From an uncultured Propionivibrio sp. (lineage in GTDB: Bacteria; Pseudomonadota; Gammaproteobacteria; Burkholderiales; Rhodocyclaceae), in contig NZ_OY762656.1 in the NCBI RefSeq assembly GCF_963666255.1, forward strand, positions 1,302,001 to 1,366,000: a stretch of DNA of 64,000 bases, given 5' to 3'. The notes under the pieces were generated by a model. That model did no database searches. It was not told where the DNA came from and saw only the letters and a list, made by a program, of their open reading frames with translations. The position numbers and the translations under genes were made by a program. Shown piece after piece: positions 28,933 through 37,735 of the stretch (the first letter of the stretch is position 1; each line of letters starts with the position of its first letter).

Positions 28933-29802
28933 TCAGGCGGCGAAGCGTGCCGATGCGCGCCGGCCCAGGCGATTGAGCCAGAACGAGGCCATGATGACGA
29001 CGCCGCCCAGGGCGATGCGCTGCAGGTCGGCGTCGCGGTTCCAGATCAGCACGTTGACGAGCAGCCCGGCCGGGACGTGCAGTTCGTTCATGATCGCCAG
29101 CACGCCGGCATCGACCTGAGTGCTGCCCTTGACCCACCAGTACATGCCGAGCGCCGTGGCGAATACGCCCATGTAGATCAGCACGCCCCACTGCATGGCG
29201 GTCTGCGGCATCTTGGTGGCGTCGCCGAAGAGCAGCCAGGAGGGCAGCGCAAGGACCAGCGCGCCGAGGAAGAAATGCCCGAACAGCCGCGACATCGGTA
29301 CATCGGTCGGGTAACGCAGCAGCAGGCGGCGACAGATGACCTGTCCGGCGGCGAAGGTGGCGTTGGCAACCTGCAGCAGGACGAAGCCGAGCAGGTAGTC
29401 GCCGTGCAGCGGCCGGAAGCGGATGATGATGCCGCCGACGACGGCGACGGCGGCCGCCAGCATCGCCCAGCGGTTGAAGCGGCGCTGCAGCGCGTCGTCG
29501 ATCAGGGTCACGTAGATCGGCGTCAGCACGGTGAACAAGAGGACTTCCGGCACGGTCAGCACCGCGAAGCTGCGATACAGGCAGAGGTAGGTGACGCCGA
29601 ACTGGAGGGCGCCGGCGAGCCAGAAGCCGCGAATCAGCGCCGCCGGCAGACCGCGCCAGGCGGTGAAGGGCACGAAAAGCGCAGTGGCGATCAGCACACG
29701 GACAAGGACGGCGAGGTCGCTATCGACCTGCCCTGCCAGGTACTGGCCGATCAGGCTGAAGGAAAAGGCCCAGAGAATGGTGACAACGATCAGGTAATTC
29801 AT
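28933..29802 (-). CDS. EamA/DMT family transporter
   Basis: A 289-residue protein with ten predicted membrane segments and two EamA repeats (about 5-135 and 145-280), the first opening with VVTILWAFSFSLIGQYLAG. The family exports or imports amino acids, amines or nucleotide sugars; the substrate is not predictable. I chose the ATG at 29802; an upstream TTG at 29820 is in frame. There is no regulator beside it. Confidence 0.85.
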   Translation of the reverse strand: MNYLIVVTILWAFSFSLIGQYLAGQVDSDLAVLVRVLIATALFVPFTAWRGLPAALIRGFWLAGALQFGVTYLCLYRSFAVLTVPEVLLFTVLTPIYVTLIDDALQRRFNRWAMLAAAVAVVGGIIIRFRPLHGDYLLGFVLLQVANATFAAGQVICRRLLLRYPTDVPMSRLFGHFFLGALVLALPSWLLFGDATKMPQTAMQWGVLIYMGVFATALGMYWWVKGSTQVDAGVLAIMNELHVPAGLLVNVLIWNRDADLQRIALGGVVIMASFWLNRLGRRASARFAA

Positions 29803-29972
29803 GGCTTTTTGCACGGACAATGAACGTTCATGATAAGGCAGCGCTCACGCCGGTTGAAGTTCGGTTTTGCGCAGGGACTTGAACTTTGTCCATGGCGCCA
29901 CCATATAGTTCGGAGTGTCGGGCGCAGTGTCGTGCCGGCATTGATCGTTTGGAATCATGAAGGCAGGCGGGA

Positions 29973-30182
29973 ATGAATGCAGATCTCGAGCACTACGTCG
30001 GCAGAATCGTCAGACTCAGGCAGCAGGTTTTTCAGGCAGTGCGCGAGCGTGCGCGGCGCCAGGGCGTCTCGCTGGAAAATTCGTTCATTGTCACGGAAGT
30101 GAAGCGCGGCGTTAAAAAGCTGGTCTGTTACGGCGCCAGTTTTCGCATTGAGGTGGCAGTTGCGGATGTGGTGCTGGTTTAG
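29973..30182 (+). CDS. Small uncharacterised protein (69 aa)
   Basis: Unrecognised. The 69-residue product is basic at its centre (VRERARRQ, VKRGVKKL) and predicted to be a helix (5-32) followed by three beta strands. The upstream GGCGGGA gives a usable ribosome-binding site 2-3 bp before the ATG, and the codon use is normal for the window. The stop lies 3 bp before the large hairpin element at 30185. There is no cysteine pair or membrane segment. It could be a small nucleic-acid-binding protein, but that is only a guess from charge. Confidence 0.55.
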   Translation: MNADLEHYVGRIVRLRQQVFQAVRERARRQGVSLENSFIVTEVKRGVKKLVCYGASFRIEVAVADVVLV

Positions 30183-30184
30183 GG

Positions 30185-30340
30185 CCTATTTCGGTAGGGG
30201 TCGTGGGTCGCGCCGTGCCGATAGGGGCGGTGTCTGTGGCGTTGCTCCGCTTGCGCATGGAACAACCATGCACTGCGCCTCGCGCCTTGCATCCATCCGC
30301 CCGTATCGACAACGCGGCCCGCGAACCCTCCCGAGATAGG
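30185..30340. repeat. 156-bp near-perfect inverted repeat (MITE-like hairpin)
   Basis: The outer 28 bases of each end (30185-30212 and 30313-30340) are inverted copies with 23 of 28 matches, starting CCTATTTCGG on the left and ending CCGAGATAGG on the right. Three of the five differences would be G-U pairs in RNA. A second block pairs CGATAGGGGCGG (30219-30230) with CCGCCCGTATCG (30297-30308), and the apex pairs GCATGG with CCATGC around AACAA (30255-30271), exactly at the centre. No ORF of known type is inside. This fits a miniature inverted-repeat element or a large structured RNA; a target duplication was not clear. Confidence 0.7.
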
Positions 30341-30582
30341 TTCTTGGTCGCCTGCTCGGCGCCTGATCACCGGTTGTTGTGTCGGAAGCAGTGATAGCGG
30401 CGTAACAACGCGCTTTTCCCCAAAAAATTTGTGGAATTGTGAGATCATTGCGGTTTACCGAAACGTCCCGGTTTTCCTCCGCGCCTTCGGTGGGTCGGGG
30501 AGAACCTTCGTGTCGGATTCGCGTGTAATCCGGGCGACGCTGTGCAGGCATAAACCATTCCCAACCACCTTACGAGGATGTC
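30341..30582. other. Intergenic region upstream of the carboxyltransferase gene
   Basis: No gene or RNA is recognised here. It includes an A/T-rich stretch at about 30417-30431 (CCCCAAAAAATTT), possibly promoter-related, but no convincing -35/-10 pair or sigma-54 motif was found. The ribosome-binding site GAGGATGTC lies at its right end. Confidence 0.4.
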
Positions 30583-32118
30583 ATGACCAAGCGAATTCTT
30601 TTCCAGGACACCACTTTCCGTGACGGGTTCCAGTCCGTCTTCGGCGCGCGGGTTTTCACGCGTGACTTCATGCCGGCCGTCGAGGCCGCGGTTGCCGCCG
30701 GCATCACGCACTTCGAAGCCGGCGGTGGTGCCCGTTTCCAGGCGCCTTTCCTGTACTGCGGCGAGTCGGCTTTCGACATGATGGACGAATTCCGCAAGAC
30801 GGTCGGCCCGGATATCCGCCTGCAGACGCTCGCCCGCGGCATCAATGTGGTGGCGCTGGAACAGCAGCCGGCCGACATGATCGACCTGCATGCCAAGATG
30901 TTCAAGAAGCACGGCATGACCCGCATCCGCAACTTCGACGCGCTGAACGACGTCAATAACCTGATTTACTCGGGCAAGTGCATCGTCGACGCCGGTCTCG
31001 AGCACGAAGTCGTCGTCACCATGATGGAATTGCCGCGCGGCTGCTCCGGCGCGCACGATCCCGAATTCTATGCTGGCGTGCTGCGCCAGATCCTCGACGC
31101 CGGCGTGCCTTTCAGCAGCGTCTGCTTCAAGGATGCGTCGGGCACCTCGAATCCGCGCAAAGTGCATGAAACCTTCAAGCTGGCGCGCAAGCTGGTCGGC
31201 GACAAGGTCGAACTGCGCATGCACAGCCACGAGACCTGCGGCACCGGCCTCGCCCAGTACCTCGCCGCGATCGAAGCCGGTTGCGACGGCGTCTGCGTTG
31301 CCCGCGCCCCGCTTTCCGGCGGCACCTCGCAGCCTGACCTGTTCTCGCTCTGGCACGCGCTCAAGGGCACCGACTATGATCTCGGCATCGACATCGACAA
31401 GGTCATGGAAGCCAACCGCGTCACCAAGGAATGCCTCAAGGACTACGACTTCCCGCCCGAGGCGCTGGGTGTCGATTCCGAAGTCATCTTCAGCCCGATG
31501 CCGGGCGGCGCGCTGACGGCGAACACGCTGATGATGCGCGAGTCGAAGACCTTCCACCTCTATCCGAAAGTCATCGAAGCGATGGCCGAGTGCGTCGCGC
31601 GCGGCGGTTTCGGCACCTCGGTCACGCCGGTCTCGCAGTTCTACTTCCAGCAGGCCTATACCAACGTGCTGATGGGCAAGTGGGAAAAGATGACCGACGG
31701 CTACGGCAACATGGTGCTGGGCTACTTCGGCAAGACGCCGGTCGCGCCGGATCCCGAAATCGTCAAGATCGCTTCCGAGCAACTCAAGAAGCCGGTGTTC
31801 ACGGGCGATCCGATCAAGGATCTCGAGCCGGGTATCCCGAAGGCCAAGAAGCTGCTCGAAGACAACGGCTTGCCGACCACCGACGAGAACATCTTCATCG
31901 TCGGCGCGTTTACGACCAAGTCGGGCAACAAGGGTATCGACTTCCTCAAGGGCAACTTCAAGACCTCGGTGCCGAAGAAGGATCCGGCCAAGGCTGCTGC
32001 CCCGGCCCCCGCGCCGGCTGCGCCGGCAAAGGCCGAGCCGACCCCGGATGTCGGCGGCAACCTGTACCACGTATCGATCGCCGGTCAGGCTTTCGACGTG
32101 CGCGTGCGCAGCAACTGA
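30583..32118 (+). CDS. OadA/PycB/transcarboxylase-5S-type carboxyltransferase without biotin domain
   Basis: A 511-residue protein. Residues 1-300 form the metal-dependent TIM-barrel carboxyltransferase domain: Asp14 (TFRDGFQ), Lys183 (CFKDASG, the position of the carboxylated Lys) and His214/His216 (MHSHETCGTG) give the full metal site. Residues 300-450 are the conserved PYC_OADA region (MPGGALTANTL). A Pro/Ala linker (about 467-483) leads to GGNLYHVSIAGQAFDVRV, where the protein stops before any biotinyl-lysine motif. OadA and PycB normally continue into a biotin domain, so a separate biotin carrier is required or the reaction differs. It has its own terminator and no decarboxylase pump genes beside it. 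Confidence 0.82.
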   Translation: MTKRILFQDTTFRDGFQSVFGARVFTRDFMPAVEAAVAAGITHFEAGGGARFQAPFLYCGESAFDMMDEFRKTVGPDIRLQTLARGINVVALEQQPADMIDLHAKMFKKHGMTRIRNFDALNDVNNLIYSGKCIVDAGLEHEVVVTMMELPRGCSGAHDPEFYAGVLRQILDAGVPFSSVCFKDASGTSNPRKVHETFKLARKLVGDKVELRMHSHETCGTGLAQYLAAIEAGCDGVCVARAPLSGGTSQPDLFSLWHALKGTDYDLGIDIDKVMEANRVTKECLKDYDFPPEALGVDSEVIFSPMPGGALTANTLMMRESKTFHLYPKVIEAMAECVARGGFGTSVTPVSQFYFQQAYTNVLMGKWEKMTDGYGNMVLGYFGKTPVAPDPEIVKIASEQLKKPVFTGDPIKDLEPGIPKAKKLLEDNGLPTTDENIFIVGAFTTKSGNKGIDFLKGNFKTSVPKKDPAKAAAPAPAPAAPAKAEPTPDVGGNLYHVSIAGQAFDVRVRSN

Positions 32119-32165
32119 AACTGAGTGACGGGCGCCTTGCCGGCGCCTGTTCCGCGTTTCGAACA

Positions 32166-32196
32166 GCGGGATTCCTGAAAGGGGATCCCGTTTTTT
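32166..32196 (+). terminator. Rho-independent terminator after the carboxyltransferase gene
   Basis: The stem CGGGATTCC/GGGGATCCCG (one wobble) is followed by TTTTTT, about 48 bp after the stop codon. Confidence 0.85.
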
Positions 32197-32298
32197 ATTG
32201 GGCGTTCGCTGCCCGCCGCAGGCGGATGCGGGCGACGCCGGCCTGATCCCGGCAATGCCCCAGCCCCGGGGTCGAGGCTGAGGGGGGCGGTTGCGAAT

Positions 32299-32349
32299 AA
32301 AAAAAGCGGAGCGACGCCCCTGGCAGCGATTGGCTGCCGTCGTCCCGCT
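32299..32349 (-). terminator. Terminator of the glycerate-kinase operon
   Basis: On the minus strand, AGCGG-CGAC-GGCAGC-CAATC-GCTGCC-GTCG-CCGCT folds as a long stem with small internal loops and ends in TTTTTTT. It lies about 22 bp after the glycerate kinase stop and faces the convergent carboxyltransferase terminator. Confidence 0.8.
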
Positions 32350-32370
32350 GGAGGAAAGCGTGTTCCCGCC

Positions 32371-33507
32371 TCAGCGCCGCGCCGCCCGGAGAATGCGACA
32401 CAGGCGCATTGTCGCGGCTTCGATGAGTTCTTCGCCGCGCGCCATGCATTCGTCGAGCACCATCGGGCGGTCGCAGATGCTCATGACGGCGTCAATGCCC
32501 TGCGCGAGTGTTTCGTCGGCGCCTTCGCCGAGACTGCCCGACAGGCAGAAGACCGGGACGCGGTGAAGCTTGGCTGCCTTGGCGACGCCGACCGGTGCCT
32601 TGCCAAAAGCGGTCTGGAAGTCGGTGCGGCCCTCGCCGGTGATGACGAAGTCGGCGCCTTTGACAATTTCGCCGAAGCGAACGGCGTCAAGCACGATCTC
32701 GACGCCGGGGCGGAGCCGTGCCGGGGAAAAGAGCAGCAATCCGGCGCCCATCCCGCCGGCGGCGCCGGCCCCCGCAGTGTCGGCGACGCTGCGGCCGGTG
32801 GCGGCCTGGGCGATGGTGGCGAAGTGCCAGAGCGCCGCGTCGAGTTCGGCGACGAGTGCCGGCGTGGCCCCTTTTTGCGGGCCGAAGACCGCCGAGGCGC
32901 CGCGCGGGCCGCAGAGTGGATTGTCGACGTCGCAGGCGACCAGGATGTCGGATTCGGCGAGACGTGGGTCGAGCCGGGATAAGTCGACGGTCGTGAGCCG
33001 GGCGAGGGCGCCGCCGCCGTCGGGGAGTTCGCTGCCGGCGGCATCGATGAAGCGCACGCCGAGCGCGCGCGCCATGCCGGCGCCGCCATCGTTGGTGGCG
33101 CTGCCGCCGATGCCGATGATGATCTTGCGCAAGCCGGCATCGAGCGCGGCGCGGATGAGTTCGCCGGTGCCGTAGGTCGTTGCCCGCAGCGGATCGCGCT
33201 CTTCACTGGCGAGCAGCGGCAGGCCGGAGGCCGAGGCCATTTCGATGACGGCCGTGCGTCCGTCGCCGAGGATGCCCCAGTGCGCGCGGATGCACCGGCC
33301 GAGCGGGTCGCTGACGTCCTGGTGACGCAACTGACCGCCGGTTGCGGCGACCAGCGCTTCGACCGTGCCTTCGCCGCCGTCGGCGATCGGCATTTTGAGT
33401 ACGTCGGCATCAGGATGGATTTTCAGGATGCCGCGTTCCATGGCCTGCGCCACGCCCAGCGCCGAAACGCTGCCTTTGTATGAATCGGGAGCGACGATGA
33501 TGCGCAC
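32371..33507 (-). CDS. garK: Glycerate kinase
   Basis: A 378-residue GckA/GarK-type (class II fold) kinase that phosphorylates D-glycerate, usually to 2-phosphoglycerate. It shows IIVAPDSYKGSVSA, PIADGGEGTVEAL, GIGGSATNDGGAGMARALG, ACDVDNPLCGPRGAS and VITGEGRTDFQT. The start is a GTG at 33507 with AGGAGG 8 bp upstream. It is the last gene of the hydroxypyruvate/TRAP operon. It would take glycerate from the reductase GarR into lower glycolysis. Confidence 0.93.
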   Translation of the reverse strand: MRIIVAPDSYKGSVSALGVAQAMERGILKIHPDADVLKMPIADGGEGTVEALVAATGGQLRHQDVSDPLGRCIRAHWGILGDGRTAVIEMASASGLPLLASEERDPLRATTYGTGELIRAALDAGLRKIIIGIGGSATNDGGAGMARALGVRFIDAAGSELPDGGGALARLTTVDLSRLDPRLAESDILVACDVDNPLCGPRGASAVFGPQKGATPALVAELDAALWHFATIAQAATGRSVADTAGAGAAGGMGAGLLLFSPARLRPGVEIVLDAVRFGEIVKGADFVITGEGRTDFQTAFGKAPVGVAKAAKLHRVPVFCLSGSLGEGADETLAQGIDAVMSICDRPMVLDECMARGEELIEAATMRLCRILRAARR

Positions 33508-33570
33508 CTTGGTTTCCTCCTCAATGGTCCAACCCGCCGGCCGCAGAGCGGAGACTCTGCAGCCGCCGGC

Positions 33571-34536
33571 TCAGGCTTTGCGACGCAGGGCCAGTTCGGC
33601 CTTGCTGACGATGTGGGCGGCGCTGAGGCCGTACTTCGCCAGCAGCTTCTCGTAATCGCCCGATTCGGTAAAGGTGTCCTCGATGCCGACGAATTCCATC
33701 GGTACCGGACATTGCCGGCTCAGCACCTCGGCGACGGCGCTGCCGAGGCCGCCGTAGACGTTGTGCTCCTCTGCCGTGACAATGGCGCCGGTCTCACGTG
33801 CGCACTGGAGCAACAAGCCGACGTCGATCGGCTTGATCGTGTGGATATTGACGACACGCGCCTTGATGCCGCGCTTGGCCAGAATCTCGGCGGCTTCGAG
33901 CGCCTTGACCAGCATGTAGCCGGTGGCGACGATGGTCAGGTCGCCGCCTTCGACGAGCGTGACGCCCTTGCCGATTTCGAAGTTGTAGCGTGCCTTGTCG
34001 AGGATCACCGGCACTTCGGCGCGGCTCAGGCGCAGATAGACCGGGCCCTGGTGGGCAGCGACCGCGCGCGTGGCGAGTTCGGCCTCGACCGGGTCGGAAA
34101 CCGAGACCACTGTCATGTTTGGCAGCGCGCGCATGAAAGCGATGTCGGCGATGGCGTGATGGCTGGCGCCGTCGTACGAGTCGGAGAGTCCGGCATAGGT
34201 GCCGGCGAGCTTGACGTTAAGGCCGGTGTAGGCGATCAGGCTGCGCACCGGATCGGCGGCGCGCAACACCATGAAGGCGGCGAAGGTGTTGGCGAAGGGA
34301 ATCTTGCCGGCGGTGGCGAGGCCGGCGGCCATGGCGACCATGTTGGCTTCGGCGACGCCGACGTTGTAGTAGCGTTGCGGGAATTCCTTGCCGAAGATGA
34401 TGCTCTTGCTCGAACTGCCGACGTCGGCATCGAGCGCGACGATGTCGGGATTCTCGCGCCCGAGTTGCGCGAGCGTCTCGCCATAGACGTCGCGTATGGC
34501 TCTCTTGGTTGTTGCCATTGTCATGCTTGCGCTCAT
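33571..34536 (-). CDS. Split transketolase, C-terminal subunit
   Basis: A 321-residue protein holding the pyrimidine-binding and C-terminal domains of transketolase. It includes RDVYGETLAQLG, the catalytic-Glu segment YNVGVAEANMVAMAAGLA, and TFAAFMVLRAADPVR. The C-terminal transketolase domain begins about 195 (GDLTIVATGYMLVKALEAA). Together with the partner gene it would form a TPP enzyme. In the split form, such pairs serve specialised carbon routes (for example apulose phosphate or sulfo-sugar transketolases) rather than the pentose phosphate pathway. It overlaps the N-terminal subunit gene by 4 bp. Confidence 0.9.
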   Translation of the reverse strand: MSASMTMATTKRAIRDVYGETLAQLGRENPDIVALDADVGSSSKSIIFGKEFPQRYYNVGVAEANMVAMAAGLATAGKIPFANTFAAFMVLRAADPVRSLIAYTGLNVKLAGTYAGLSDSYDGASHHAIADIAFMRALPNMTVVSVSDPVEAELATRAVAAHQGPVYLRLSRAEVPVILDKARYNFEIGKGVTLVEGGDLTIVATGYMLVKALEAAEILAKRGIKARVVNIHTIKPIDVGLLLQCARETGAIVTAEEHNVYGGLGSAVAEVLSRQCPVPMEFVGIEDTFTESGDYEKLLAKYGLSAAHIVSKAELALRRKA

Positions 34537-35366
34537 GCCGTCACCCCCAGTTCCTTCATCGCATTTACATATTCATCCTTGCCGATCGGCTTGCCATGCC
34601 AGGCGCTCTTGCCTTCCATGAAGGAGACGCCCTTGCCCTTGACGGTCCTGGCGACGATCACCGTCGGTACGCCCTTGACGGTAGCCGCCAGGTCGACGGC
34701 GTCGGCGATCGCTTCGACGCAGTGGCCATCGATCTCGATGACGTTCCAGCCGAACGCGCGCCACTTGGCGCCGATGTCGCCCATCGGCATGATCTCGCTG
34801 ACGGTGCCGTCGAGCTGCACGCCGTTGTTATCGACGATGACCAGCAGGTTGTCGGCGGCGAACTTGGATGCCGACATCGCGGCTTCCCAGACGATGCCTT
34901 CCTGCAGTTCGCCATCGCCCATCAATACGACGGTGCGGTAATCGCGTCCGTCGAGCCTGGCCGCCATGGCCATGCCAAGGCCAGCGGGCAGACCGAGGCC
35001 GAGCGGTCCGGTCGAGAGCTCGACGCCGCAGGTCTTCTTCGCGCAGGGATGACCTTGCAGGTGGCTGTCGAGTTGGCGCAGCGTGACGAGGTCGTCCTGC
35101 GGGAAAAAGCCGCGGGCGGCGAGAATCATGTACAGCATCGGCGCAGCGTGGCCCTTGCCGAGGATGAAGCGGTCGCGATCCGGATCCTTCGGATTCTTCG
35201 GGTCGACGCGCAGCTTGTCGAAGTACAACGTTGTCATGATCTCTGTCGAGGACAGCGATCCGCCCGGGTGCCCGGTCTGGATGCCGTACAGGAGCTTGAT
35301 CAGGTCGCGACGCAGCCCGAGGCAGGTCTCTTCGAGGAAGCGCTTTCTTTCGTTGCTCAAACTCAT
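34533..35366 (-). CDS. Split transketolase, N-terminal (TPP-binding) subunit
   Basis: A 277-residue subunit with the pyrophosphate-binding domain: TGHPGGSLSSTEIMTTLYF, LGKGHAAPMLYMILAARG, SHLQGHP, GPLGLGLPAGLGMA and the Mg/TPP motif GDGELQEGIVWEAAM...VDNNGVQ. The start ATG at 35366 has AGGAG 7 bp upstream. The active-site histidines of transketolase are retained (GKGHAA, SHLQGHP). Coupled to the C-terminal half by ATGA. Confidence 0.9.
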   Translation of the reverse strand: MSLSNERKRFLEETCLGLRRDLIKLLYGIQTGHPGGSLSSTEIMTTLYFDKLRVDPKNPKDPDRDRFILGKGHAAPMLYMILAARGFFPQDDLVTLRQLDSHLQGHPCAKKTCGVELSTGPLGLGLPAGLGMAMAARLDGRDYRTVVLMGDGELQEGIVWEAAMSASKFAADNLLVIVDNNGVQLDGTVSEIMPMGDIGAKWRAFGWNVIEIDGHCVEAIADAVDLAATVKGVPTVIVARTVKGKGVSFMEGKSAWHGKPIGKDEYVNAMKELGVTA

Positions 35367-35409
35367 TGCGTTCTCCTGGTAATTCGTGAATTGCATGCCG
35401 CGCGGCGCG

Positions 35410-36456
35410 TCAGTCGCCGATGTCGATGACAACCTTCATGACGCTTTCCGGATGGGTGTCGATGTGCGGGTAGACGGCTTCCATCTGGCGGATGTCGAAG
35501 TGGTCGCTGATCAGTCGCGAGGTGTCGATCTTCTTCTGCGTGATCAGGTCGATCGCCCGCTGGAAGTCTTCGCGCAGGTACATCATGATGCCGAGCATGT
35601 CGACCTCGCGACGCTGGAAGAGCGGCAGTTCGACCTCGACCGGTTCCTTGTAATTGGCGACGATGACGAGTTTCGACGAGCAGCGCGCGGCGGCGACGGC
35701 TTCGTTGAAGATTGCTTTGACGCCGGCGCAGTCGATGATGATGTCGGCCTCGTTCTCGCCGAACTCTTCCATGATGACGTCCTTGAGCTGGCGGCCGCGC
35801 GTGTCGATGCAGGCGTGGATGCCGCAGTCGCGGGCGATGGCGAGACGGGTCGGGTTGATGTCGGTGATGACCACCTTGCGCGCGCCCGAGGCGATGGCTA
35901 CCTGCGCGACGAGGTTGCCGATCGTGCCGGCGCCAAGGACGATGACATTGGTGCCGGTGATGTCGCCGCAGCGCCGGATGGCGCCGGTCGCCACCGCTGT
36001 CGGCTCGACCAGCGAGCCCTCGTCGAAACTCATCGTCTCGGGCAGGCGCAGTACTTTCGATGCCGGCACCGCAAAGTATTCCGAGAACATGCCACCGGTA
36101 TGAACGCCGTAGACCTTGAGGTTCTTGCAGACGTTGGGGTGGCCGCTGCGGCAGGGCGCGCATTCGCCGCAGAAAACCTGGGGCTGGACGGTGACCTTGT
36201 CGCCTTCCCTGAGCCCGGTCACCTTGCTGCCGACCTTGGCGACGACGCCGGCGCCTTCGTGTCCCTGAACCACCGGGAAGCGCATGTACTTGTGCTTGCC
36301 GTGGTAGATCTGGATGTCCGAACCGCAGACGCCGACGCGCTTCATCCGGATCAGTACGTCGTCATCACCGATGTCGGGAATCGGCGTCTCGAGGAAGCTC
36401 ATCTTGAAGGCTTCAGTCATTTTTACTTGCAACATCTTGGTCTCCAGAGTCTTCAT
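35410..36456 (-). CDS. Zinc-dependent medium-chain dehydrogenase (sorbitol/threonine dehydrogenase-like)
   Basis: A 348-residue MDR enzyme. Catalytic zinc ligands are in GVCGSDIQIYHG and GHEGAG; the structural zinc site is CGECAPCRSGHPNVC. The Rossmann motif GAGTIGNLVAQVA is followed by an acidic residue (ITDINPTR), suggesting NAD rather than NADP. It should oxidise a secondary hydroxyl of a polyol or sugar acid to a ketone. Its position between the TRAP transporter and transketolase suggests it prepares a keto substrate for carbon-carbon cleavage. Substrate unknown. Confidence 0.88.
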   Translation of the reverse strand: MKTLETKMLQVKMTEAFKMSFLETPIPDIGDDDVLIRMKRVGVCGSDIQIYHGKHKYMRFPVVQGHEGAGVVAKVGSKVTGLREGDKVTVQPQVFCGECAPCRSGHPNVCKNLKVYGVHTGGMFSEYFAVPASKVLRLPETMSFDEGSLVEPTAVATGAIRRCGDITGTNVIVLGAGTIGNLVAQVAIASGARKVVITDINPTRLAIARDCGIHACIDTRGRQLKDVIMEEFGENEADIIIDCAGVKAIFNEAVAAARCSSKLVIVANYKEPVEVELPLFQRREVDMLGIMMYLREDFQRAIDLITQKKIDTSRLISDHFDIRQMEAVYPHIDTHPESVMKVVIDIGD

Positions 36457-36466
36457 TCGTTTTGCA

Positions 36467-37735
36467 TTACTTGAGCGCTTGCGGCAGCCACAGCGAGACC
36501 CAGGGCACGTAGGTCAGGATGATCAGCGTCAGCAGTAGAACGCCGACATAAGAACCGACTTCGCGCACGACGACGCCGAAGCGCACCTTGGTCACCGAGC
36601 TGGCGACGAAGAGCAGAACGCCGACCGGTGGCGTCAGCTGGCCGATCGTCAGATTGACGAGCAGGATGATGCCGAAGTGGGTCAGATCGATGTGGAAGAG
36701 GTTGAGCACCGGGATCAGGATCGGCACCAGGATGATCATGATCGCGATCGTCTCCATGAAGCAGCCGAGAACCAGCAGGACGATGTTGAGCATGATCAGC
36801 ACGACCCAGGGCTTGTCGGTGGCTTGGGTCAGCGCGGCTGAGAGCATCTGCGGCGCCTGCTCGATCCCGAGGAACCAGCTGAAGGGCGCGGCGGCGGCGA
36901 CGATGAGCAGGATCACCGCGGTTTCCTTGGCCGTCTGCAGCAGGATCGCAGGGATGTGAGACCACTTCAGCGTCCGGTAGACGAAGAGGCCGACGAGCAA
37001 CGAATAGAAGGCGGCGACGCCGGCGATCTCGGTGGCGGTGAAGACGCCCATGCGGAAGCCGCCGAGGATCAGCACCGGCATCATCAGCGCCCAGGCGGCT
37101 TCGTGAAAGGCCGTTTTGAGGCGGCTCCAGGCGAAGTCGGCGTCTTTCGGGAACTGGCGCTTGTGAGCGATGTAGGCGGTCAGCACGACCATCGCGCCGG
37201 CCATCAGCAATCCTGGCAGCAGGCCGGCCCAGAACAGGTCGCCGAGCGAGATGTTGGCCTGCCAGGCGTAGATGACCATCAGCGTTGAGGGAGGGATGAT
37301 CGGTCCGAGCGTCGCGGCGGCGGCACAGAGGGCGGCGCCGAAGCCGTTGCCGTAGCCAGCCTTCGAAAACTCCGGCACGAAGACGCGCGAGAGGGCGGCG
37401 CAGTCGGCGACCGAGGAGCCCGAGATGCCCGAGAGGAAGACTTCGCCGACGACCGCCGTCTGCGCGATGCCGCCGCGGATATGACCGATGAAGGCGCGGG
37501 TGAAACCGAACAGGCGCTCGCTGATGCCCGAGTCGTTCATCAATGAACCGGCCAGCGTGAAGAGCGGGATGGCCAGCAGCGGGAAGGACTGGACGCCGGT
37601 GACGACGCGCTGGGCGACGACCGAGAGCGGGAAACCTTCGATACCGATGACGAGCATCGAGGCGCCGAGCATCGCCAGGGCGATCGGCAGGCCGATCAGC
37701 AGCAGGGCGATGAAAGAGAGACCGAGGATGATCAT
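36467..37735 (-). CDS. dctM: TRAP transporter large permease (DctM type)
   Basis: A 422-residue membrane protein with about 11-12 helices, the ion-coupling subunit of a tripartite ATP-independent periplasmic transporter. Motifs include FLSGISGSSVADCAALSRVF and LGPIIPPSTLMVIYA. It overlaps dctQ by 4 bp and precedes the dehydrogenase by 10 bp. It uses a sodium gradient in known members. Acts with the P and Q proteins encoded upstream. Confidence 0.94.
   Translation of the reverse strand: MIILGLSFIALLLIGLPIALAMLGASMLVIGIEGFPLSVVAQRVVTGVQSFPLLAIPLFTLAGSLMNDSGISERLFGFTRAFIGHIRGGIAQTAVVGEVFLSGISGSSVADCAALSRVFVPEFSKAGYGNGFGAALCAAAATLGPIIPPSTLMVIYAWQANISLGDLFWAGLLPGLLMAGAMVVLTAYIAHKRQFPKDADFAWSRLKTAFHEAAWALMMPVLILGGFRMGVFTATEIAGVAAFYSLLVGLFVYRTLKWSHIPAILLQTAKETAVILLIVAAAAPFSWFLGIEQAPQMLSAALTQATDKPWVVLIMLNIVLLVLGCFMETIAIMIILVPILIPVLNLFHIDLTHFGIILLVNLTIGQLTPPVGVLLFVASSVTKVRFGVVVREVGSYVGVLLLTLIILTYVPWVSLWLPQALK

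Noticed and set aside
30186-30551. Minus-strand ORF across the hairpin element
   Set aside because: Most of it is one arm of the inverted repeat followed by its complement, so it looks like repeat-derived rather than coding sequence.
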